From Acidimicrobiaceae bacterium (lineage in GTDB: Bacteria; Actinomycetota; Acidimicrobiia; Acidimicrobiales; RAAP-2), in the NCBI GenBank assembly GCA_003152555.1, contig PMAL01000027.1, forward strand, positions 5,818-24,517: DNA of 18,700 nucleotides, in the 5' to 3' direction. The notes under the pieces are model-generated. The model was not told where the DNA came from. It was given only the letters and a program-made list of their open reading frames with translations, and ran no database searches. Below, piece after piece: positions 7,821 through 13,373 of this stretch. The translations under genes and the position numbers were made by a program. The first letter of the stretch is position 1, and each line of letters starts with the position of its first letter.

Positions 7821-8410
7821 TCATTCTCGTTCGACACGGCCAGACCACGAGCAACGCCGCAAAAATTCTGGTGGGTCGCAGCGACCCCGAACTGACGGAA
7901 CTCGGCACTAGTCAGGCCCTGGCGCTGCGGCCCTATCTCACCGGAGTCGAGCAAGTATGGACCTCGCCCCTGCAACGGGCCCGGGCCACGGCGGCGCTCG
8001 CGGTGCCCGATATTGAGCCCACCGTCAATGCCGCCTTCATTGAGGTGGACTACGGCGTGCTCGACGGCCGCCCCATCAGCGAGGTCACGGGCGAGCAGTG
8101 GCGGGCCTTCGAAAGCGACCATCGGGTGGCGCTCGGTGACGGGGAGTCGTTGGCCGCGGTAGATCAACGGGTCCAGGCACAACTTGACGCGTTGTTAGGT
8201 GATCCGTCCAGTTTGCTGCACGAGCACGAGCGCCATCTGGCGATATTCAGCCACGTGTCACCGATCAAGTCGGCCATGACGTGGGCGCTGGGTATACCGG
8301 GAACGGTCGCGTGGCGAATGCGACTGGACAATGGATCGATCACCACCATCACCATGCGCCAATCGCTGCCGGCGCTGGTGCATTTTAATATGTTGCCGCT
8401 GCTGGGCTAG
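7817..8410 (+). CDS. Histidine phosphatase family protein (phosphoglycerate mutase-like)
   Basis: The GTG at 7817 overlaps the zinc-ribbon stop as GTGA and puts the catalytic motif exactly at the N-terminus, as is normal for this family (IILVRHGQTTSN). An earlier in-frame ATG at 7754 would lie inside the zinc-ribbon gene and add unrelated residues. Catalytic positions visible in the 197-residue product are Arg6, His7 (phospho-acceptor), Arg54 (TSPLQRA), Glu76 and His145 (SHVSPIKS). Relatives are acid phosphatases, phosphoglycerate mutases or alpha-ribazole phosphatases. The mycobacterial counterpart Rv2228c has an additional N-terminal RNase H domain, which is absent here. The gene ends directly against the hemolysin III gene on the other strand. 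Substrate not determined. Confidence 0.9.
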   Translation: MIILVRHGQTTSNAAKILVGRSDPELTELGTSQALALRPYLTGVEQVWTSPLQRARATAALAVPDIEPTVNAAFIEVDYGVLDGRPISEVTGEQWRAFESDHRVALGDGESLAAVDQRVQAQLDALLGDPSSLLHEHERHLAIFSHVSPIKSAMTWALGIPGTVAWRMRLDNGSITTITMRQSLPALVHFNMLPLLG

Positions 8411-9076
8411 TTAGCGAAGCGCCACGTCGAGCGCCCAGAAGGTGAGCGCCGCCCCCAGCACCGTGCACGCGTGAAAGAGCTCGTGGTAGCCAAAGACCCT
8501 CGGGGAGAGCTTCGGCCGCTTGGCCCCAAAAAATATGGCGCCGACGGTGTAAGCGACTCCGCCCGAGACCACGAGGCAGAAGCAGAGCGGACCACCGCCT
8601 CGGTATATCTGGGGCATGACGGCGACCGCGGCCCAGCCAACCACCAGGTAGGGCATGGAATTAACCCATTTGGGAGTATCCATGGTCAATTGACGGATCG
8701 TGATGCCCACGGCTGCGCCGGCGCCAATGACCAAGAGCAAGACCAATCGGATAGTGCCGTGCATGGTGAGACCGGCAATCGCGAGGTAACTGCCGGTAAT
8801 GGCGAGGAAGATCGTCGAGTGATCGGCCCGTCGCCACGCCCGTCGCACCGGGGGCGACCAATTGATTCGGTGATAGAGAGCGCTCGTGATCATCATCGCG
8901 GCGACGCCCACGATGTAGCAGAGTACCCAGCCCACTTGGGGCCACGTCGTGGCGCGCACGATCAACAAGGGAGAGCAGGCAATCAGCGCGACGGCACCAA
9001 TCACGTGGATCCAACCGCGCATCAGCGGCTTGACGTGGGGCGCTTCGAGCGACGTGGGCGAGTGCTCGCCACTCAT
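8411..9076 (-). CDS. Hemolysin III family (PAQR-type) membrane protein
   Basis: The protein has seven hydrophobic segments and the conserved PAQR/hemolysin III motifs: SALYHR after the second helix, RADHSTIFLAITGSY in the middle and GYHELFHACTVLGA near the end. The His and Asp residues of these motifs form a metal site in the family. Bacterial members sit in the inner membrane and are linked to membrane homeostasis; a haemolytic role should not be assumed. I prefer ATG at 9076, because GGGTGAG lies a few bases upstream. An in-frame ATG at 9100 has no ribosome binding site, but TAACAT at 9112-9117 (minus strand) could be a -10 box giving an almost leaderless message from it. The upstream side is shared with the aldo/keto reductase promoter region. 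Confidence 0.88.
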   Translation of the reverse strand: MSGEHSPTSLEAPHVKPLMRGWIHVIGAVALIACSPLLIVRATTWPQVGWVLCYIVGVAAMMITSALYHRINWSPPVRRAWRRADHSTIFLAITGSYLAIAGLTMHGTIRLVLLLVIGAGAAVGITIRQLTMDTPKWVNSMPYLVVGWAAVAVMPQIYRGGGPLCFCLVVSGGVAYTVGAIFFGAKRPKLSPRVFGYHELFHACTVLGAALTFWALDVALR

Positions 9077-9132
9077 CAACTCACCCACGGCAACGAACAT
9101 TCACTACATTCATGTTATGGGCAGCGCAGCGA

Positions 9133-9166
9133 AGCCCGTCTGTCCTGTAGTCAGGACAGACGGGCT
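9133..9166. repeat. Perfect 34-base palindrome (15-bp stem, 4-base loop)
   Basis: The left arm AGCCCGTCTGTCCTG (9133-9147) is perfectly complementary to the right arm CAGGACAGACGGGCT (9152-9166) around the loop TAGT. It lies between two divergent gene starts, and neither strand has a T-run after it, so a Rho-independent terminator is unlikely. On the minus strand it lies upstream of the hemolysin III gene; on the plus strand it is about 120 bases before the aldo/keto reductase. Options are an mRNA-leader hairpin, a regulator site, or one copy of a dispersed repeat. Confidence 0.75.
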
Positions 9167-9174
9167 GTCGATGT

Positions 9175-9191
9175 TTGGCCCCCCTAGCCAA
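9175..9191. repeat. Short dyad TTGGC-N7-GCCAA
   Basis: TTGGC at 9175-9179 and GCCAA at 9187-9191 form a 5-bp inverted repeat around seven bases. It lies in the divergent regulatory region, nine bases beyond the large palindrome. It could be an operator for a dimeric regulator, but a 5-bp arm can occur by chance. Confidence 0.3.
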
Positions 9192-9208
9192 TAGATAAAA
9201 AGTTACAA

Positions 9209-9232
9209 CGCCACGCCAGCGCTACAGTGGCG
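9209..9232. repeat. Short dyad CGCCAC-N12-GTGGCG
   Basis: CGCCAC at 9209-9214 and GTGGCG at 9227-9232 form a 6-bp inverted repeat with a 12-base spacer containing the palindrome AGCGCT. It is just upstream of the probable aldo/keto reductase promoter. Regulatory meaning is speculative. Confidence 0.3.
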
Positions 9233-9247
9233 ATGAAAGCCCGGAAA

Positions 9248-9271
9248 TAATACGTTGTGAGCAACTTCACA
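9248..9271 (+). promoter_or_regulatory. Putative -10 box with CRP/GlxR-type operator before the aldo/keto reductase
   Basis: TGTGA at 9256-9260 and TCACA at 9267-9271, six bases apart, match exactly the CRP-family consensus TGTGA-N6-TCACA used by E. coli CRP, Mycobacterium CRP (Rv3676) and corynebacterial GlxR. TAATAC at 9248-9253 is a possible -10 box, which would put the transcription start near 9260, inside the site. A regulator bound there would be expected to repress. The site lies 13 bases before the GTG start. Site identity is a sequence match; promoter and regulatory sense are inferred. Confidence 0.55.
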
Positions 9272-9284
9272 TGAAAGGACAGTG

Positions 9285-10268
9285 GTGGAACGACGCACGT
9301 TAGGACAAGGACTCGAGGTTTCCCAACAGGGGCTCGGCTGCATGGGCATGAGTGAGTTTTACGGAGTGGGCGATGATCAGGAGTCGATCGCCACGATTCA
9401 TCTGGCGCTCGACCAGGGCGTCAACTTTCTTGACACCGCCGACATGTACGGCCCGTTCACGAATGAGCTGCTCGTGGGCCAAGCAATTAAGGATCGCCGC
9501 GACGAAGTGGTGCTCGCGACGAAGTTCGGCAACCAGCGTGGCGAGGACGGTTCGTATAAGGGCATCAACGGTCGCCCGGACTACGTGCTGAAGTGTTGCG
9601 ACGATTCACTGAAGCGTCTGGGCGTCGACGTGATTGACCTCTACTACCAGCACCGCGTCGACCGCACGGTGGCCATTGAAGAGACCTGGGGCGCCATGAA
9701 GTCACTGGTCGAGGCCGGCAAGGTCCGTCACTTGGGCATCTCCGAAGCTACGTCGGCGACCATTGAACGGGCCCACGCCGTGCACCCGGTGACCGCCCTG
9801 CAAAGCGAGTATTCCCTGTGGACCCGCGACCCCGAAGACGGGGTGTTGGCGACCTGTCGTCGTCTGGGCATTGGCTTCGTGGCCTACAGTCCGCTCGGAC
9901 GGGGCTTCTTGACCAACGAGTCGAGCAAGCGTGAAGCCTCCGGCGAGGGCGATTTTCGCAAGAATCACCCCCGCTTTTCGGGCGAGGCCTTCGAGCAGAA
10001 TCTCCAACTGGTGGCTCACCTCGAAGTCATTGCCCAGGAGAAATCGGTCACCGTGGCGCAGTTGGCGCTGGCCTGGGTGCTGTCGCGCGGAAGCGATGTG
10101 GTGCCCATCCCCGGCACCAAGCGACGCACGTGGCTTCTAGAGAACATCGCCGCGAGTTCAATCACCCTGAGTGACGCGGACAGTGCGGCTCTCGAGGCGG
10201 CCGTGCCACGAGGAGCAGTGGTGGGCGAGCGTTACCACGCGCCCGGCATGACCACCATCAACGGCTGA
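9285..10268 (+). CDS. Aldo/keto reductase
   Basis: The 327-residue TIM-barrel protein contains the aldo/keto reductase tetrad: Asp50 and Tyr55 (LDTADMYG), Lys80 (LATKFG) and His123 (YYQHRVD). The cofactor-binding end is also typical (VPIPGTKRRTWLLENIAA). The layout resembles the YakC/AKR13-like group, which reduces aldehydes and ketones with NADPH. Two adjacent GTG codons occur at 9282 and 9285. AAAGGA at 9274-9279 is five bases from the second, so I chose 9285. The gene ends in an 11-base tail-to-tail overlap with the ABC exporter subunit on the minus strand. A perfect CRP-type site lies just upstream. The natural substrate is unknown. Confidence 0.93.
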   Translation: MERRTLGQGLEVSQQGLGCMGMSEFYGVGDDQESIATIHLALDQGVNFLDTADMYGPFTNELLVGQAIKDRRDEVVLATKFGNQRGEDGSYKGINGRPDYVLKCCDDSLKRLGVDVIDLYYQHRVDRTVAIEETWGAMKSLVEAGKVRHLGISEATSATIERAHAVHPVTALQSEYSLWTRDPEDGVLATCRRLGIGFVAYSPLGRGFLTNESSKREASGEGDFRKNHPRFSGEAFEQNLQLVAHLEVIAQEKSVTVAQLALAWVLSRGSDVVPIPGTKRRTWLLENIAASSITLSDADSAALEAAVPRGAVVGERYHAPGMTTING

Positions 10269-11859
10269 GGGACCGCAACCGTCCGTCACGAAGTTCCAGC
10301 ACTTGGTGACACCAGGCCATCACTTGGGCGTCGTGGGTCGCCACCATGACGCTGGCGCCGGTCGCCGCGAGCAGGGCTAGGGCCGCTCTGGTCTCGTCGG
10401 CGCCCAATCCACTGGTTGGTTCGTCGAGCAAGAGTATTTCAGGGCTGGTGACCAGCGCGCGCACTATCGCCACTCTTTGGCGCTCGCCCCGTGAGAGTTC
10501 GTCCCACTTGGTCGACGCTTCGACGGTGAGGCCCAGCGCCGCCAAGTCGGCCTGGAAATCACGGGTTCCGACCCGTCCCAAATGAACGACGTCACGGGCA
10601 AACCCTCTGGTTAACCCGGGTTCGCTGGGCACGTAGACCAGGCGTCGACGTAGTTGTGGCTCGTCAATCTCGTCCAGCGGGGTGTTGCCAACGCTGAGCG
10701 TGCCGCATTCGACGGCGTCGAGGGACCCGAGTACCCGCAGCAGGGTCGACTTTCCCGATCCAGAGGGGCCAGTGATCGCCAGGCGTTGTCCCGGTGCAAG
10801 ATCCAGCGAACCGTCCTCGAGCAGCACCTTTTCGCCTTCGCGCAGCCCTAGGTGGTGGGCCCCAAGGGTGGTCTCTTGGGGCCAGGGCCGTACCCCGTCG
10901 GGCGTTGGCACGTCAAGGTCTTCAAGTCGTTCGGCCGCGGCGCTGATCGCGACGGCGGTGTCGAGCGCACGTCGAACCGTGGACAGGGCTTCGAACGTGG
11001 AGAGGGCTAACAGGGCAGCGACCACGGTCCAGACGGGTGAGCTGTGCGGGCGCGAGGCTCCGAGCGTGACGAGGGCTCCGATGGTCGCCAAGAGCGCGAC
11101 CCCGCTGGAGATCCGTCGTTGGCGCCACAGAGCGACTTCGCCACGGCGCAGCGCCGTCCGAGCGCCGTCCGAGCGCCGTTCGAGGTAATCAGTGCGGCCC
11201 AGGAGCACCAGTTCGGGGGCCGCGGCGCTCAGTTCGACCAGGGCGGACAGATAGTTCGCGCGCGCCGATCGAAGTCCGCGATCGGCGCCCAGCAGTGGCC
11301 CCAGGTTGGCCAGCAGTCCCGCCAGGCCCAACAGTTGGAACAACGCCAGCGCTCCGACGTAGGCCCACCAACTGCCGCGGGCGGGCAAAAAGCCAATGAC
11401 CAGGTCGGCCACGAGCAAGGTGGTGAGCGTGCTCACGCTGGGAATGACGCCGCGTAACCAGAGATCCTGCAGTTCGTCGGTGTCGCGCAGTGATCTCTCG
11501 AGCAGGTCCCCGGCCGCGTACGAACGCCACCGAGCGAAATTCCAGCGCCCGACCGTCTCGACCAGCCAGTGACGCCAACGCGTGACGGCGCTGAAACCCA
11601 AACGGTGCGAACCCAGCCGTTCGTTGAAACGAATGGGCGAGCGTAGAAAGGCCAGGAGCTCGATGACGATCAAGATGCCGAGGACAGCGCGTAACCCGGG
11701 GCGGGTGGCGCTTTCGACGAGCAGTCCCAGTGCCCCGACCAGCAATCCCACGTTGGTCGCCGTGGCGACGAACCCACCCAACAGGGCCCGAAGCAGGGCC
11801 CCGAGCGGTGGCTGCGCCCGAGCGAGCCAGCGCAGCAGTCGGCGAAGGTCCTCGTTCAC
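10258..11859 (-). CDS. ABC exporter half-transporter with catalytically complete ATPase (CydC-like)
   Basis: The 533-residue protein has an N-terminal membrane domain of about six helices (residues 20-300) and a C-terminal ATPase. Motifs are Walker A GPSGSGKST (364-372), signature LSRGE (455-459), Walker B with catalytic Glu480 (ILLLDEP) and H-loop His509 (VATHD). Two oddities stand out: the signature has Arg in place of the second Gly-type residue (LSRGE against LSGGE), and the Q-loop reads YVPSEP, with Ser at about 412 where Gln is usual. The GTG start overlaps the stop of the partner subunit (GTGA at 11856-11859), so the pair surely forms a heterodimer. The length and fused layout recall CydC of the thiol exporter CydDC, but no cydAB genes are in the window. 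Cargo unknown. Confidence 0.87.
   Translation of the reverse strand: MNEDLRRLLRWLARAQPPLGALLRALLGGFVATATNVGLLVGALGLLVESATRPGLRAVLGILIVIELLAFLRSPIRFNERLGSHRLGFSAVTRWRHWLVETVGRWNFARWRSYAAGDLLERSLRDTDELQDLWLRGVIPSVSTLTTLLVADLVIGFLPARGSWWAYVGALALFQLLGLAGLLANLGPLLGADRGLRSARANYLSALVELSAAAPELVLLGRTDYLERRSDGARTALRRGEVALWRQRRISSGVALLATIGALVTLGASRPHSSPVWTVVAALLALSTFEALSTVRRALDTAVAISAAAERLEDLDVPTPDGVRPWPQETTLGAHHLGLREGEKVLLEDGSLDLAPGQRLAITGPSGSGKSTLLRVLGSLDAVECGTLSVGNTPLDEIDEPQLRRRLVYVPSEPGLTRGFARDVVHLGRVGTRDFQADLAALGLTVEASTKWDELSRGERQRVAIVRALVTSPEILLLDEPTSGLGADETRAALALLAATGASVMVATHDAQVMAWCHQVLELRDGRLRSLSR
11152..11184. repeat. Three tandem copies of an 11-bp unit inside the ABC exporter gene
   Basis: The unit CGCCGTCCGAG at 11152-11162 is repeated exactly at 11163-11173 and with one change (CGCCGTTCGAG) at 11174-11184. 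Three units total 33 bp, so the frame is kept although each unit reads in a different frame. It encodes part of an Arg-rich stretch in a cytoplasmic loop of the exporter subunit. Confidence 0.7.
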
Positions 11860-13355
11860 CGCGAAATGGCGATCTGTTCGGCGACGTCAGCCAGCAGGGG
11901 AGTGTCAACGGTGGCTTCGATGATGGCCAGTGCCGGTCGAGACGCCAGGGCCCGACGTACTTGCTCGCGGCTCAGCGGGTCGAGAACTCCAGCGATGTCG
12001 TCAAGTACCAGCAGGGAAGGGCTGGCCAAAAGGCAACGGGCCAGCACCAGGCGCACCCGCTCGCCACCGCTAAAGCCCCGTCCGTCGGCGAGCAACGGGG
12101 CTTCCAGATCGCTAAATCGATCCCCGACGAGGCCCAACTCGCCAAGTTGTGCGTGCACGACGGGCCCGTCCAAGTCGGCGCCCAGCGTCAAATTGTCCCG
12201 GAGTGATCCCGACAGCAGTTGACTATCGACGCCGGCGAATCCCATGACCGCGTCGCGACGCTGCACGGAACCGCCTTGCGGCGAACGCCAGCCAATCAGG
12301 GTGTGTAGCAATGTAGTTTTGCCACTGCCGGAGGGACCGGTCACCAGTATTCGACTTCCGGCCGTCACGGTCAGGTTGACGGGATGGCGCTGGGTGTCAC
12401 AGACCAGTTCGGTAGCGACCAGCAATGGCGTCGACGGGGTGGACGCCGTCGTTTCAACGTCTCGGAGGAGGAAAAGCGAGGCGGCGGCGTCCTCGCGGCG
12501 GTGGAACTCTGCGCCGTAGCGGCGAACGTGCAAGAAGAGTTCGGCGGTGACCAGCACCGCCACCAGGGCGTGAAAGAGATCGAGTCGTCCATCCAGCAGG
12601 CCAAAACCGACCACCATGGCGACCAATCCAATGCTGACTCCGCTCAGAAACTCCGTGACCAAGGAGGATTCGAGGGCCACCCGAATGGCCCGCAGAGCAA
12701 TGACGTGCTCGGAGTCGGAAATGGCCGCGATCTCGTTGGCCCCGTAGGTGACTGCGCCGAGCGCGCGCAGTTCCGGGGCGTGATGCAGCAGTTCCAGCTG
12801 GCGCGACTCGAGCACGTTTCGCCGTCGGAGGTACTGCGCGCTGAGCACTTGGCTACGCCGTCCGGCCCTGCGGTAAAGGGGCAGCGAGCACAGTAATAGC
12901 GCTATCGTGATGGCGCTACTGAGCCAGCCGGCAGCCCAGAAAATCACCCCAATTCCGAGCACGCTCGCCTGGGCACTGGATTCTAGGAGCCGCAACGACG
13001 GGGCTTCGCCGGCCCGATCTACGGCCAGGGCCAGATCGCCGCGGCTGCGCTGACCCTCTTTTCTTGGCCGCACGAAGTGACCGAGCAGGTTACTGCGCCA
13101 ATAGTCGCGAATTCGCCGTCCGGCATAGGTGCTCCATTCGTCGAGGGTAAGTTGCAAGAGCCACCCCACCACCAGCACGGCGATCAGGGTCCACAGGCCC
13201 TTCGTGACGTGTCGGTGGGCCAGATTGGCCACGGCGCTGGCGCTGGCGCTGGCTAGCGCCAATCCGATCAAGGTGTTGAGCACGCCCAGGAGGCGCGGAC
13301 TTACCCGAAAGGCGGTGCTCGAAGTAGGTGGAGAACTCACGTGGTCACTACGCAA
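11856..13355 (-). CDS. ABC exporter half-transporter with degenerate ATPase (CydD-like partner)
   Basis: The 499-residue protein has an N-terminal membrane domain and a C-terminal ATPase. Walker A is intact (GPSGSGKTT, 340-348), as is the signature FSGGE (428-432). The Walker B region reads LLVLDDIAGVLD, so the catalytic Glu is Asp453. The switch motif reads EATVD, with Val483 where the partner has His (ATHD). Its own Walker site should therefore hydrolyse ATP poorly. This is the pattern of a non-catalytic subunit in a heterodimeric exporter. The TTG at 13355 is chosen because GGAAG lies seven bases upstream; GTG at 13340 is an alternative. It follows the TM0106-type nuclease gene after 18 bases and overlaps the partner gene by 4 bases. 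Confidence 0.85.
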   Translation of the reverse strand: MRSDHVSSPPTSSTAFRVSPRLLGVLNTLIGLALASASASAVANLAHRHVTKGLWTLIAVLVVGWLLQLTLDEWSTYAGRRIRDYWRSNLLGHFVRPRKEGQRSRGDLALAVDRAGEAPSLRLLESSAQASVLGIGVIFWAAGWLSSAITIALLLCSLPLYRRAGRRSQVLSAQYLRRRNVLESRQLELLHHAPELRALGAVTYGANEIAAISDSEHVIALRAIRVALESSLVTEFLSGVSIGLVAMVVGFGLLDGRLDLFHALVAVLVTAELFLHVRRYGAEFHRREDAAASLFLLRDVETTASTPSTPLLVATELVCDTQRHPVNLTVTAGSRILVTGPSGSGKTTLLHTLIGWRSPQGGSVQRRDAVMGFAGVDSQLLSGSLRDNLTLGADLDGPVVHAQLGELGLVGDRFSDLEAPLLADGRGFSGGERVRLVLARCLLASPSLLVLDDIAGVLDPLSREQVRRALASRPALAIIEATVDTPLLADVAEQIAISR

Positions 13356-13373
13356 CCGCGCGCTTCCAGATGC

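Noticed and set aside
9133..9166. Reading the palindrome as a Rho-independent terminator
   Set aside because: No T-run follows on either strand, and both neighbouring genes start, not end, here.
8471..9187. 238-codon plus-strand frame opposite the hemolysin III gene
   Set aside because: Shadow frame; highly charged translation, while the minus strand gives a seven-helix family protein.
13227..13252. Tandem GCGCTG repeats at the start of the degenerate exporter subunit
   Set aside because: They encode an Ala/Ser-rich membrane helix (ASASASA); simple coding bias explains them.
10258..13355. Naming the exporter genes cydC and cydD
   Set aside because: Architecture is similar, but no cydAB is present, both proteins are shorter than usual, and the degenerate ATPase residues are not typical of CydDC; family similarity only.
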